A stretch of 64,000 nucleotides of DNA from Variovorax paradoxus (GTDB taxonomy: Bacteria; Pseudomonadota; Gammaproteobacteria; Burkholderiales; Burkholderiaceae_C): NCBI RefSeq assembly GCF_030815855.1, contig NZ_JAUSXG010000001.1, positions 4,278,001 to 4,342,000 of the forward strand. The letters are read 5' to 3'. Below the pieces are notes generated by a model. That model worked only from the letters and a program-made list of their open reading frames with translations. It was not told the origin of the DNA and did not search any database. Below, piece after piece: positions 55,540 through 64,000 of this stretch. The position numbers and the translations under genes were made by a program. The number at the start of each line of letters is the position of its first letter. Within the stretch, counting starts at the first letter, position 1.

Positions 55540-57288
55540 TCAGAAGCTCTCGTCGACGCCTTGCGTCACCACCAGAGGTTTGACCGCGAGATCGGGCGGA
55601 ACGTTCATCATGCGCAGGGTCTGCTGCACGACTTCGCTGAAAACGGGCGCGGCGGCCACGCCGCCGAAATACTGGCCGTCGCTCGGCTCGTCGATCATCA
55701 CGCCGACGATGATGCGCGGCTTCTCGATCGGCGCCATGCCGGTGAACCACGCGCGATATTTGTTGCTCGCGTAACCTTTGCCAACCTGCTTGTGCGCCGT
55801 GCCCGACTTGCCGCCCACCGAATAGCCGATGGTCTGCGCGCGCGTGCCGGTGCCGCCCGGCCCCGCGGCCATCTGCAGCATCTTGCGCACCGCCAGCGCG
55901 TTCGAGGGCGAGAACACCCGCACGCCCGGGGGCGACTCCGTGTTCTTGAGGATCGTGACCGGAATGATGGCGCCGTCGTGCGCGAACGCTGTGTACGAAT
56001 GCGCCATTTGAAACAGCGACGCCGACAGGCCGTAGCCGTAGGCCATGGTGGCCTGCTCGACCGGCTTCCAGGTCTTCCAGGGGCGCAGCCGGCCGGTCAC
56101 CGCGCCGGGGAACTGGATCTGCGGCTTCTGGCCGTAGCCGAGCGCGGTGTAGGTGTCCCACATCTCGTGCGGCGACATCTTCTGCGCGATCTTGAGCGCG
56201 CCGACGTTGCTCGACTTCTGGATCACGCCCTCGACCGTGAGCGTGCCGTAGTTGTGCGTGTCGCTGATGGTGAAGCCGCCCATCTGGAAGCGGCCGGGCG
56301 AGGTTTCGATCAGGGTGGACGGCTTCACGCGGCCGGCCTCCAGCGCCATGGCCACGGTGATTGGCTTCATGGTCGAGCCGGGCTCGAAGGTGTCGGTGAG
56401 CGCGCGGTTGCGCAGCTGCTCGCCGGTGAGGTTCTGGCGCTTGTCGGGCACGTAGCTCGGGTAGTTGGCCAGCGCCAGCACCTCGCCGGTCACGGCGTCG
56501 AGCACCACCACGCTGCCGGCCTTGGCACGGCGCGCGGTCACGGCGTCGCGCAGCTTCTGGTAGGCGAAGAACTGCACCTTGCTGTCGACGCTGAGCTGAA
56601 TGTCCTTGCCGTCGACCGGCGGCACGGTTTCGCCCACGCCCTCGACCACGCGGCCCAGGCGATCCTTGATGACGCGGCGCGAACCCGCCTTGCCGGCGAG
56701 GTCCTTGTTGAACGAGAGCTCGATGCCCTCCTGCCCGTTGTCCTCGACGTTGGTGAAGCCCACCACGTGCGCGGCGGCCTCGCCCTCGGGGTACTGGCGC
56801 TTGTATTCCTTGCGCTGGTAGATGCCCTTGAGGTTGAGCGCGGCGATCTGCTTGGCGATGGGCTCATCGACCTGGCGCTTGATCCAGACGAAAGTCTTGT
56901 CCTCGTCCTCGAGCTTCTTGTCGAAGTCTTTCTGCGACATCTCGAGCAGCTTGGCCACCTGCTTGAGCTTGGCCCGCACCTCGGGGTCGTCGCGCTCGAT
57001 GTCTTCCGGAATGGCCCAGATGCTCGGCGCCACCACGCTCGAAGCCAGGATGAGCCCGTTGCGGTCGAGAATGCGCCCGCGGTTGGCCGGCAGTTCGAGC
57101 GTGCGCGCAAAGCGCACTTCGCCCTGCCGCTGGAAAAAGCTGTTGTTGAAGACCTGCACGTACGCGGCCCGGCCCGCCAGCACGACGAAGCCGAAGGCGA
57201 TGCCGGCCACGATGAACTTGCTGCGCCAGACCGGCGTCTTGCTCGCGAGCAAGGGGCTGGTGGTGTAACGAACGCTGCGACGGCTCAT
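55540..57288 (-). CDS. ftsI: Septal transpeptidase FtsI (PBP3)
   Basis: Class B penicillin-binding protein that cross-links septal peptidoglycan with FtsW. 582 residues: short cytoplasmic tail, one membrane helix (about 24-44), the pedestal domain with RGRILDRNG, and the transpeptidase domain with the three active-site motifs STMK (Ser305), SSN (359-361) and KSGT (494-497). It lies 73 bases after ftsL and two bases before murE. Confidence 0.98.
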   Translation of the reverse strand: MSRRSVRYTTSPLLASKTPVWRSKFIVAGIAFGFVVLAGRAAYVQVFNNSFFQRQGEVRFARTLELPANRGRILDRNGLILASSVVAPSIWAIPEDIERDDPEVRAKLKQVAKLLEMSQKDFDKKLEDEDKTFVWIKRQVDEPIAKQIAALNLKGIYQRKEYKRQYPEGEAAAHVVGFTNVEDNGQEGIELSFNKDLAGKAGSRRVIKDRLGRVVEGVGETVPPVDGKDIQLSVDSKVQFFAYQKLRDAVTARRAKAGSVVVLDAVTGEVLALANYPSYVPDKRQNLTGEQLRNRALTDTFEPGSTMKPITVAMALEAGRVKPSTLIETSPGRFQMGGFTISDTHNYGTLTVEGVIQKSSNVGALKIAQKMSPHEMWDTYTALGYGQKPQIQFPGAVTGRLRPWKTWKPVEQATMAYGYGLSASLFQMAHSYTAFAHDGAIIPVTILKNTESPPGVRVFSPSNALAVRKMLQMAAGPGGTGTRAQTIGYSVGGKSGTAHKQVGKGYASNKYRAWFTGMAPIEKPRIIVGVMIDEPSDGQYFGGVAAAPVFSEVVQQTLRMMNVPPDLAVKPLVVTQGVDESF

Positions 57289-57361
57289 TGGTGCACCCTT
57301 GGCGCTGCGCGCCTTCCCGCCGAGCGGGAGCGAGCTTGCTTGGGACGGCCCGGCGCGGCGC

Positions 57362-57712
57362 TCATCGCTGGGCCCTCGCGACCGGTTTCGGCGCCGGGCC
57401 CGTGGCCACGGCGGGCGCGGGCGGCGCCACCACGGCCGGAATCACCGTGCCGTCGGGCCGCACGTACTGCGTGATGGCCGGCGTGGTGGTGCGCATCTGG
57501 AGCTGCTCCTTGGCCAGCTTCTCCACGCGCAGCGGCGTGGCCTGCGCGCGCTTTTCCACCTGCAGCCGGTCGTGGTCGAGCTCGAGCCGCCGCGCTTCCT
57601 GCTGCGAGCGGTCGAGTTCGGTGTACAGCTGGCGCGACAGGTACTGCGTGTGCACAAGGTACAGCGCCGTCGCAATGACGGCCAGCAGCAGGAGCAGGTT
57701 GAGGCGCGCCAT
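57362..57712 (-). CDS. ftsL: Cell-division protein FtsL
   Basis: Small bitopic divisome protein that pairs with FtsB through a coiled coil and activates FtsWI. 116 residues: one membrane helix (LNLLLLLAVIATALYLV), a leucine-patterned coiled coil (about 30-65, RSQQEARRLELDHDRLQVEK), and a Pro/Ala/Val-rich C-terminal tail longer than in E. coli. The ATG at 57712 is one base after the rsmH stop, and position in the cluster confirms identity. Confidence 0.92.
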   Translation of the reverse strand: MARLNLLLLLAVIATALYLVHTQYLSRQLYTELDRSQQEARRLELDHDRLQVEKRAQATPLRVEKLAKEQLQMRTTTPAITQYVRPDGTVIPAVVAPPAPAVATGPAPKPVARAQR

Positions 57713-57713
57713 G

Positions 57714-58637
57714 TCAAACAGCTTCCGTGCGCTCGGCCACGCGCAGGATGGCGCTGCGCGAGCGCGGGTTGCCACGCACTTCGTCGTCGGACGGCTTGAT
57801 GCGCTCGAGCGCGCGCAGCTTCATCACCTTCGGGGCGGCGAACGGCGCGCGGCGGTCGTAGACCTCCTTCGAGTGCTTGGCGATGAACTGCTTCACGATG
57901 CGGTCTTCCAGCGAGTGGAAGCTGATCACCGCGAGCCGGCCGCCGGGCTGCAGCACGGAAAGGCTCGCCTCTAGCGCCTGTTGCAGCTCTTCAAGCTCGG
58001 CGTTGATGAAAATCCGAAAAGCCTGAAATGTGCGCGTTGCAGGGTTCTGGCCCTGCTCGCGGGTTTTGACCGTGCCAGCCACGAGCTCGGCCAGTTCGGT
58101 GGTGGTTGAAATTGCGCCCCGTTCTTGTCTGCGAGCAACAATCGCCTTTGCAATCTGAACAGCAAACCGTTCTTCGCCATAGTCACGGATCACCTCTGCA
58201 ATCTGCTGAAGTTCGGCCGTTGCCAGCCAATCGGCCACGCTCTCGCCGCGCGTGGTGTCCATGCGCATGTCGAGCGGGCCGTCGAAACGAAAACTGAAGC
58301 CGCGCACCGGGTTGTCGATTTGCGGCGAACTCACGCCCAGGTCCATCAGCACACCCGCCACGCTGGCGTCGGGCAATTCGCCCAGCGAACGGAATCCCTG
58401 GTGCCGGATGGAAAAACGCGCATCCGAGATGCGCGCTGCTTCGGCCACCGCTTCCGCATCCTTGTCGAATGCGATCAGCCTGCCTTCCGGTGCCAGCCTC
58501 GCAAGAATGGCGCGCGCATGCCCGCCGCGCCCGAAGGTCGCATCCACGTAGGTGCCGGCCGCCGCCGTGCTGCCTGAAAGAAGGGCTTCCACCGCTTCGT
58601 TCAGCAAGACGGTGGTGTGAATCCATGGAGTGTTCAC
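57714..58637 (-). CDS. rsmH: 16S rRNA (cytosine1402-N4)-methyltransferase RsmH (MraW)
   Basis: S-adenosylmethionine-dependent methyltransferase that modifies C1402 in the ribosomal decoding centre. 307 residues with [30 protein letters not shown] (SAM loop), [20 protein letters not shown] and [15 protein letters not shown]. The start is a GTG at 58637 with an AGGA ribosome-binding site, eight bases after the mraZ stop; the frame is open further upstream inside mraZ but without similarity. Confidence 0.95.
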   Translation of the reverse strand: MNTPWIHTTVLLNEAVEALLSGSTAAAGTYVDATFGRGGHARAILARLAPEGRLIAFDKDAEAVAEAARISDARFSIRHQGFRSLGELPDASVAGVLMDLGVSSPQIDNPVRGFSFRFDGPLDMRMDTTRGESVADWLATAELQQIAEVIRDYGEERFAVQIAKAIVARRQERGAISTTTELAELVAGTVKTREQGQNPATRTFQAFRIFINAELEELQQALEASLSVLQPGGRLAVISFHSLEDRIVKQFIAKHSKEVYDRRAPFAAPKVMKLRALERIKPSDDEVRGNPRSRSAILRVAERTEAV

Positions 58638-58645
58638 ACGAGTCC

Positions 58646-59074
58646 TCAGAACGCGAAGTCCTGAAACACATCGGGCATCTCGCCCTGGGTGGCCTCGGCC
58701 TCCTTGGCTTCGTAGGTGGCCTTGTCCCAGAGTTCGAAATGATTGCCCATGCCCAGCAGCAGCGTCTCGCGTGCAATGCCCGTGGCCGAACGCAGTTCGG
58801 GCGAAACGAGGATGCGGCCGGTACCGTCCATCTCGACGTCCATGGCGTTGCCGAGAAATACGCGCTTCCACCACTGTGCCGACATCGGCAACGCGGCGAT
58901 GCGGTCGCGAAATTTCTCCCACTCGGGGCGGGGGAACACCATGAGGCAGCCGTGCGGATGCTTGGTGATCGTGAGTTGGCCGTTCGCCGTCGCGCTCAGG
59001 ACGTCACGATGCCGGGTCGGCACGGAGAGCCGCCCCTTGGCATCCAGACTGAGCGATGAAGCGCCTTGAAACAC
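58646..59074 (-). CDS. mraZ: Transcriptional regulator MraZ
   Basis: AbrB-fold DNA-binding protein that represses the dcw operon from repeats near its own promoter. 142 residues containing two SpoVT/AbrB-like halves ([18 protein letters not shown] and [18 protein letters not shown]). The start is taken as a GTG at 59074 ([15 protein letters not shown]) because family members begin MFQG; an AAGGG lies upstream. A series of AGTG repeats precedes it, matching its expected operator. Confidence 0.95.
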   Translation of the reverse strand: MFQGASSLSLDAKGRLSVPTRHRDVLSATANGQLTITKHPHGCLMVFPRPEWEKFRDRIAALPMSAQWWKRVFLGNAMDVEMDGTGRILVSPELRSATGIARETLLLGMGNHFELWDKATYEAKEAEATQGEMPDVFQDFAF

Positions 59075-59118
59075 GACCAGAACCCTTGTATTGGGAATGC
59101 CGCAGCACCCGAAAGAGG

Positions 59119-59160
59119 CACTACCCGCACTTTTCCCACTTAACTGCACTTTTTTGCACT
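59119..59160 (-). promoter_or_regulatory. MraZ operator: five AGTG repeats
   Basis: On the minus strand AGTG occurs five times, at plus coordinates 59157, 59147, 59137, 59128 and 59119, a period of 10, 10, 9 and 9 bases. Several copies are preceded by A runs (AAAGTG, AAGTGGG). MraZ is known to bind tandem direct repeats of this size and AAAGTG/TGGG content just downstream of the mra promoter. Confidence 0.7.
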
Positions 59161-59185
59161 GTAGCAGGAAACACTTCACGCGCAA
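59158..59185 (-). promoter_or_regulatory. Possible mra (dcw) promoter
   Basis: Minus-strand TTGCGC (59185-59180), 16-base spacer and TACAGT (59163-59158) make a modest sigma-70 match whose start would fall inside the AGTG repeats, the expected place for MraZ repression. Confidence 0.35.
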
Positions 59186-59283
59186 CTGGCCGTTGGTGGT
59201 ATTTTTTGTAATGGAATCAACGACTTAGCGCTGATTTCCAAAGCTGGAAACCAGTGAATTTCGTTGAGAATTAAGCACTTAGC

Positions 59284-59332
59284 TCACGCAGTGAATGTGA
59301 TGCGTGAAGCGCGGCCCCGTTACAGGGGCCGC
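59284..59332. repeat. Two inverted repeats after hslU
   Basis: GCGGCCCC (59311-59318) with GGGGCCGC (59325-59332), and TCACGCA (59284-59290) with TGCGTGA (59301-59307). They lie just past the hslU stop on the minus strand. No T tract follows, so efficient intrinsic termination is doubtful, though the hairpins may protect the hslVU mRNA end. Confidence 0.5.
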
Positions 59333-59341
59333 AAGGCGGCT

Positions 59342-60670
59342 TCAGAGGATGAAGCGCGAAAGGTCTTCGTCGTGACTTAGTGCCGCAAGGCGCTGGTCGA
59401 CGTAAGCGGCATCGATGCGGATGGTCTGTCCTTCGATACGGGCCGCGTCGAAGCTTACCTCATCGAGCAGCCGCTCCATCACGGTGGACAAACGGCGGGC
59501 GCCGATGTTCTCGGTACGCTCGTTCACTTCGAAGGCGATGGTCGCGAGGCGGTTGACGCCTTCGGGCGTGAAATCGAGCGTGACACCTTCGGTCGCGAGC
59601 AGCGCCTGGTACTGCTTCACGAGCGACGCGCGCGTCTGGGTGAGGATGCTTTCGAAGTCCTGCACCGAGAGCGACTGCAGCTCAACGCGGATCGGAAAGC
59701 GCCCCTGCAGCTCGGGAATGAGGTCGCTCGGCTTGCTGAGGTGGAACGCGCCGCTCGCAATGAAGAGCATGTGGTCGGTGCGCACCACGCCGTACTTGGT
59801 GGTGACAGCCGTGCCCTCGACCAGCGGCAGCAGATCGCGCTGCACGCCTTGGCGCGACACATCGGAGCCCTGGGCTTCGCTGCGCGTGGCGACCTTGTCG
59901 ATCTCGTCGATGAAGACGATGCCGTTCTGCTCGGCATTGGTGATGGCCTGGGTACGGATCTCGTCCTCGTTGACCAGCTTGGCGGCTTCTTCATCGATCA
60001 GGAGGCGCATGGCCTCGGCGATCTTGAGCTTGCGCGTCTTGCGCTTGCCGCCGCCGAGCTGGCCGAACATGCCGCGCAACTGCTCGGTCATTTCCTCCAT
60101 GCCCGCCGGACCCATGATTTCGAGCGGTGCACGGGTTTCGGCGAGATCGAGCTCGATCTCCTTGTCGTCGAGCTGGTGCTCGCGCAGCTTCTTGCGGAAG
60201 GCCTGCCGGGTGGGGTTGGGGCCGTCCAGCGCGGGTGCGCCGCCATCGGCCCCGCGCGCGGGCGGCAGCAGCACGTCGAGGATGCGGTCTTCGGCCGCGT
60301 CTTCCGCGCGGGCGCGCACCTTGGCGCTCTCGGCCTCGCGCGTCTGCTTGACGGCGATTTCGGCCAGGTCGCGAATGATCGAATCGACGTCCTTGCCCAC
60401 ATAGCCCACCTCGGTGAACTTGGTGGCCTCGACCTTGATGAACGGCGCATCGGCCAGCCGTGCCAGGCGGCGCGCGATTTCGGTCTTGCCCACACCCGTG
60501 GGGCCGATCATGAGGATGTTCTTGGGCGTGATCTCGGTGCGCAGCTTCTCTTCGACCTGCTGGCGGCGCCAGCGGTTGCGCAGCGCAATGGCCACGGCGC
60601 GCTTGGCGGCCGGCTGTCCGACGATGTGGTTGTCGAGCTCGGAGACGATTTCCTGCGGGGTCATGGACAT
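59342..60670 (-). CDS. hslU: ATP-dependent protease ATPase subunit HslU
   Basis: Hexameric AAA+ unfoldase that feeds substrates to the HslV protease. 442 residues with Walker [16 protein letters not shown], the pore loop in [16 protein letters not shown], an I domain (about 100-230), Walker [14 protein letters not shown] and a C-terminal tail ending LSRFIL that docks into HslV. The start MSMTPQEIV (60670) is two bases after hslV; MTPQ at 60664 is equally possible. Confidence 0.98.
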   Translation of the reverse strand: MSMTPQEIVSELDNHIVGQPAAKRAVAIALRNRWRRQQVEEKLRTEITPKNILMIGPTGVGKTEIARRLARLADAPFIKVEATKFTEVGYVGKDVDSIIRDLAEIAVKQTREAESAKVRARAEDAAEDRILDVLLPPARGADGGAPALDGPNPTRQAFRKKLREHQLDDKEIELDLAETRAPLEIMGPAGMEEMTEQLRGMFGQLGGGKRKTRKLKIAEAMRLLIDEEAAKLVNEDEIRTQAITNAEQNGIVFIDEIDKVATRSEAQGSDVSRQGVQRDLLPLVEGTAVTTKYGVVRTDHMLFIASGAFHLSKPSDLIPELQGRFPIRVELQSLSVQDFESILTQTRASLVKQYQALLATEGVTLDFTPEGVNRLATIAFEVNERTENIGARRLSTVMERLLDEVSFDAARIEGQTIRIDAAYVDQRLAALSHDEDLSRFIL

Positions 60671-60672
60671 GG

Positions 60673-61218
60673 TCAGAGCGCTTCCACCGTGTGGTTCATG
60701 TTCGTGTAAATGCAGATTTCGCCGGCTATCGCGAGCGATTTGCGCACAATCTGCTCCGCCGTGAGGTCGGTGTTGTCGATCAGCGCCTTGGCCGCCGACT
60801 GCGCGTAGGCGCCGCCCGAACCGATGGCAATCACGCCGTCCTCGGGCTCGAGCACGTCGCCGTTGCCGGTGATGATGAGCGAGGTGGTAGCGTCGGCCAC
60901 GGCCAGCATGGCCTCGAGCTTGCGCAGCACGCGGTCGGTGCGCCAGTCCTTGGTGAGCTCGACCGCGGCGCGGGTCAGATGGCCCTGGTGCTTTTCAAGC
61001 TTGGCCTCGAAGCGCTCGAAGAGCGTGAAGGCGTCGGCTGTGGCGCCGGCAAAGCCCGCGAGCACCTTGCCGTGATAGAGCCGCCGCACCTTGCGCGCCG
61101 TGCCCTTGATGACGATATTGCCGAGAGTGACCTGCCCGTCCCCGCCAATGGCGACCTGGTCGCCCTGGGGAGTCTTGCGGCGCACGCTCACGATGGTGGT
61201 GCCGTGAAACTGTTCCAT
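60673..61218 (-). CDS. hslV: ATP-dependent protease peptidase subunit HslV
   Basis: Proteasome-like threonine peptidase. 181 residues beginning [14 protein letters not shown]; the short propeptide ends before Thr7, which becomes the catalytic N terminus (TTIVSVRR). [11 protein letters not shown] and the [14 protein letters not shown] loop are conserved. A six-residue propeptide is normal in betaproteobacteria. An ATG three codons upstream (61227, MASMEQF) is an alternative start. Operon with hslU. Confidence 0.96.
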   Translation of the reverse strand: MEQFHGTTIVSVRRKTPQGDQVAIGGDGQVTLGNIVIKGTARKVRRLYHGKVLAGFAGATADAFTLFERFEAKLEKHQGHLTRAAVELTKDWRTDRVLRKLEAMLAVADATTSLIITGNGDVLEPEDGVIAIGSGGAYAQSAAKALIDNTDLTAEQIVRKSLAIAGEICIYTNMNHTVEAL

Positions 61219-61279
61219 CGAAGCCATCTGGGGATGCCGTGGGGCAATGCAACCCCATGCGCCCCAAGTCACCGGCGGG

Positions 61280-62968
61280 CTAGTTCTTCCGGACGGCCAC
61301 CGTGGCGTGGTCGGCAATGCCGACCAGGTCGAACAGCGCCCCAATGAGGCGGTGGGCGTCCACGAACTGGACCCGCTCGCCCTGGGCATCGCGCGCGCGC
61401 ACCCAGCTCAGCAGCGTGCCGGCGGCGGCAAGGTCCATGCGCAGCAGTGCCGCGCATGAAATCACCGGGGCGGTGGTGTTGCGCAAATCGGTGTCCAGCC
61501 GCTGCAGGCTCGAATGCGCCTCGCCGCGCAAGTCGCCGGCCAGCGCGGCAAAGCCGCTGTCGGCGGACAGAAAGCTGTCCGATTCGCCGTTGACGGACAA
61601 CAGCGACCACACGGAGCCCGCACCCGAACGGCTCGGCTCTGGCGCCGCAATCGTGGCGCACTCGCCCTTGGGGTCCTGCCAGGCGGGGGGCGACACCTCG
61701 TAGGTGATGCAGTAGTTGAGCGCCACCAGTTCGAAGCCGTCCGGCAGGTTCATCATGCGCAGCGTTGCAAGGTGCAGCTGCCACCACACGTCTTCGGTGC
61801 GGCGCTCGTTGTTGGGCGTTGCCTCGGCCAGCACGGCAAGAAGTTTTTCCGACCCGATGAAGCGCAGCTTGACCGGCGAATCCGCCCAATGGGTGAACAG
61901 CACGCGCAGCGGCGAGACGGCCTCGGCCTCGACGGCGGCCAGCGCGCGCCAGTCGAGCGTCCAGATGGAGCCGGCCTGCGACAACGCACGCGTGAGATTC
62001 ATCAGCCCGTCGCGCGACAGGCGTGCGGGGCTGGTCCAGTCGGCTCCCGCCGAAACCAGCTCGGCGTGCTGGCTGGCGGCGACCGCCTGCACGTCGCGCG
62101 CCAACTCGTCGAGCGGCACCCAGTCGGGGCCCATGCGCTTCATGCGCTGTGCGTAGCGCATGCGCGCAGCGGCAAATCGGGTCGCGTCGCCGGTGGCGCG
62201 GTACAGGTCGAACAATGCGCGCCAGCGCGTCTCATCGCGCTCGGCGGCGGCATGGTGGCCCTCGGCGCCCGCGGTCTCGGAGGCCAGGGCTTGCAGAAGA
62301 ATCGCCTCGGCCCCGGTGTCGTCGCCATGTGCGAAACGGATCACCGCCTCTTCCAGCGCGCTGTCGCGTGCGAGCCGCGCCGTGAGCAACGAGGTGTCGT
62401 CGACCGCCGCGCTGGCCGGAATGGGGGCGGCCGCGGAAGCCGAAACCGGAATCTCCGCGGCAGCGGCAGCGGCAGCAGCCGGCACAGCCCTGAAAGCGGG
62501 TGCCGCGAGCAGGCTGGCCACCTCGGCCTCGTCCATGGGCGGAGGCAGCGTTTCGGCGCCCACTTCGGGCGGCGCATTCGCCAGCACCTCGCCGTTGGGG
62601 CCGCGGCCCTTCCACCACTGCTGCGACATCTGCTCTTCGATCTCGTCGATCTTCTTGAGCGTGAGCGCGCGCCCCTCGGATTTTTCCGTGGTGGTGTTCA
62701 GGTTGAAGGAAGACGGCGTGACCGTTCCTTCGAAGGCATGGGCGGCCGCTTCGCGCTGCCGCAGCTTGCGGAGCATGTCGAACTCGCGCCGCCGCACGAA
62801 ATCGTTGCGCTGGCGCCGCTCGATCATTTCCTTCAGCATTTCCCGGCTGTAGGCCTGGTCGGGCAGCGTGGAATCGGCGGCCGCATTCAGCTCCGACCAA
62901 TCCTTGAGCGGATTGCGGACGAACTTCGCCACCTTGGAGAGGAGGCGGCTCGATTCTTCCTTAGCCAT
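61280..62968 (-). CDS. STAS-like (MlaB-type) domain protein of unknown function
   Basis: 562-residue cytoplasmic-looking protein without signal or membrane segments. The N-terminal part is charged and helical (about 1-130), an Ala/Pro-rich linker spans about 150-190, and a helical repeat-like region follows (190-290, [22 protein letters not shown], resembling TPR). The C terminus (about 475-560, [40 protein letters not shown]) has the beta-alpha pattern of a STAS/MlaB domain. Homologues sit between dksA and hslVU in Burkholderiales as I recall. No function can be given. Confidence 0.82.
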   Translation of the reverse strand: MAKEESSRLLSKVAKFVRNPLKDWSELNAAADSTLPDQAYSREMLKEMIERRQRNDFVRRREFDMLRKLRQREAAAHAFEGTVTPSSFNLNTTTEKSEGRALTLKKIDEIEEQMSQQWWKGRGPNGEVLANAPPEVGAETLPPPMDEAEVASLLAAPAFRAVPAAAAAAAAEIPVSASAAAPIPASAAVDDTSLLTARLARDSALEEAVIRFAHGDDTGAEAILLQALASETAGAEGHHAAAERDETRWRALFDLYRATGDATRFAAARMRYAQRMKRMGPDWVPLDELARDVQAVAASQHAELVSAGADWTSPARLSRDGLMNLTRALSQAGSIWTLDWRALAAVEAEAVSPLRVLFTHWADSPVKLRFIGSEKLLAVLAEATPNNERRTEDVWWQLHLATLRMMNLPDGFELVALNYCITYEVSPPAWQDPKGECATIAAPEPSRSGAGSVWSLLSVNGESDSFLSADSGFAALAGDLRGEAHSSLQRLDTDLRNTTAPVISCAALLRMDLAAAGTLLSWVRARDAQGERVQFVDAHRLIGALFDLVGIADHATVAVRKN

Positions 62969-63011
62969 CTACAGGAATCTCGCGGCGAACTGGGGTCTTC
63001 TATCCTTCCGC

Positions 63012-63989
63012 TCAGTCCCCGAACATCTTCTGCTTGAGTTCGCGGCGCTGCTGCGCTTCGAGCGACAGCGTGGCCGTGGGGCGGGCCAGCAGCCGGCCGA
63101 CACCGATGGGCTCGCCGGTTTCGTCGCAGTAGCCGTAGTCGCCGGCATCGATGCGCTGAATCGATTGCTCGATCTTCTTCAGCAGCTTGCGTTCGCGGTC
63201 ACGCGTGCGCAGCTCGAGTGCGTGCTCTTCCTCGATGGTGGCGCGGTCGGCCGGATCGGGCACCACCACGGTGTCTTCACGCAAGTGCTCGGTGGTTTCG
63301 CCGGCGTTTTCGAGAATGCCGCGCTTGAGTTCGACGAGCTTCAGGCGGAAGAACGCCATCTGCTTTTCGTTCATGTACTCGGTATCGGGCATGGCGATGA
63401 CCTCGGCGTCGGTCAGTTCGGCAGCCGACTTGGCTTTCCAGTTGTTGGCCAGCTTCGGGTCTTTTTTCACTGCGACCGGGGGCGGCGGCACCAGCGCATT
63501 GGAAGGCGCTTGCGAGAAGGAAGACTTGGCCGCGGTGGAAGCCACCGATTGCGGCATGGAAGGCACGGTGAGCTGCGACAGCCGGGACACGCGGCCGCCT
63601 CGCGCGGGAGCGGGCGTGGCGGTCTGAGCGGGCATCGAAGGTGTCGCCGTGGCGGAAGAAGAGGCGGCAGCCGTTTTTTTCATTGGGATCGGAGGGGCAG
63701 AAGTAACGGCAGCAGTGCGGCCGACAGTTTTGGATGGCGGTAGACCCGCGACTGCAGTTTTGGTTGCACTCTTGACCGGGGCGGATGCCACCGGCGGCGC
63801 AGCAGACTTTGCAGGCTTGACGGGCTTCTTTGCAACGGTCGCGGCCTTGGCCGATGGCGTTGCTGGCTTCTTTGAAGCGCTTTTTGGTTTCGGGGCCGGA
63901 GCTTTTGCAGCGGAAGAAATCTTTTTTGCCGCGGGTACAGCCGGCTTTGCAGCCACCGCTTTCCTGGCGGTGGACTTGGTTGCTGGCAT
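63012..63989 (-). CDS. dksA: RNA polymerase-binding regulator DksA with histone-like N-terminal extension
   Basis: Binds the RNA polymerase secondary channel and, with ppGpp, adjusts rRNA and amino acid gene transcription. The DksA core occupies about residues 189-325: the coiled-coil tip DPADRA (245-250) keeps both aspartates, and ARPTATLSLEAQQRREL is typical. Of the four zinc-finger cysteines only Cys288 remains; the others are Thr291, Ser309 and Ala312, as usual in betaproteobacteria. The first ~185 residues are Lys/Ala/Pro/Ser-rich, like histone H1 tails, and more than double the normal 140-150 length. The ATG at 63989 is 11 bases from the window end; a start further upstream cannot be excluded. 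Confidence 0.9.
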   Translation of the reverse strand: MPATKSTARKAVAAKPAVPAAKKISSAAKAPAPKPKSASKKPATPSAKAATVAKKPVKPAKSAAPPVASAPVKSATKTAVAGLPPSKTVGRTAAVTSAPPIPMKKTAAASSSATATPSMPAQTATPAPARGGRVSRLSQLTVPSMPQSVASTAAKSSFSQAPSNALVPPPPVAVKKDPKLANNWKAKSAAELTDAEVIAMPDTEYMNEKQMAFFRLKLVELKRGILENAGETTEHLREDTVVVPDPADRATIEEEHALELRTRDRERKLLKKIEQSIQRIDAGDYGYCDETGEPIGVGRLLARPTATLSLEAQQRRELKQKMFGD

Positions 63990-64000
63990 TGCCTTGGCGG

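Noticed and set aside
59311..59332. Intrinsic terminator of hslU
   Set aside because: The stem is strong but no T tract follows on the minus strand, so it is recorded as an inverted repeat only.

Overview
The window looks like chromosomal backbone from a high-GC betaproteobacterium, most likely a Comamonadaceae member close to Variovorax. The grounds are the protein sequences I recognise, a complete dcw (division and cell wall) cluster, a lysine/alanine-repeat histone H1-like protein, a DksA of the beta type with most zinc cysteines missing, and GC-rich palindromic repeats of a kind I remember from this family. This is inference from memory. No rRNA, tRNA, CRISPR array, insertion sequence or prophage was seen.

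Layout. 1-2760: the 3' end of a GlrR-type sigma-54 activator, then a 404-base gap with two GlrR-like sites and a sigma-54 promoter, then opgH. 2811-9356: ffh on the minus strand, and divergently ypjD, a PP0621-type small protein, pilS, pilR and ampD. 9357-14695: class Ia ribonucleotide reductase (nrdA, nrdB) behind a pair of NrdR boxes, then the histone H1-like gene. 14787-21315, minus strand: a PfkB kinase, a zinc-ribbon/DUF3426 protein, prmA, accC, accB, a TlpA thioredoxin and an unknown protein. 21417-23416: mpl and a DUF985 cupin. 23435-28109, minus strand: aroG with an apparent attenuator, a lipoprotein, tldD and rodA. 28142-30732, minus strand: a histidine kinase and its response regulator. 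31155-39544: a YqiA-like esterase, an RNase II/R-family nuclease, a TonB-like protein, aroE, mtgA, a DUF2809 protein (minus), a PlsC acyltransferase, a palindromic repeat, a CdsA-like protein and ruvC.

39588-64000 is entirely on the minus strand. Read in transcription order it is dksA, a STAS-like protein, hslV, hslU, then mraZ, rsmH, ftsL, ftsI, murE, murF, mraY, murD, ftsW, murG, murC, ddl, ftsQ, ftsA, ftsZ, lpxC and a 58-residue membrane protein. The dcw genes are packed tightly, with five 4-base start/stop overlaps.

Functionally the window is dominated by the cell envelope: peptidoglycan precursor synthesis (murC-F, mraY, murG, ddl), polymerisation (ftsI, ftsW, rodA, mtgA), recycling (ampD, mpl), lipid A (lpxC), phospholipids (plsC, cdsA-like, accBC) and periplasmic glucans (opgH). 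The items most worth a second look are the predicted GlrR/sigma-54 promoter before opgH, the aromatic leader peptide and terminator before aroG, a 220-residue insertion in MurD, a histone-like tail on DksA, a repeat translated in frame inside Mpl, and a repeated accC start.
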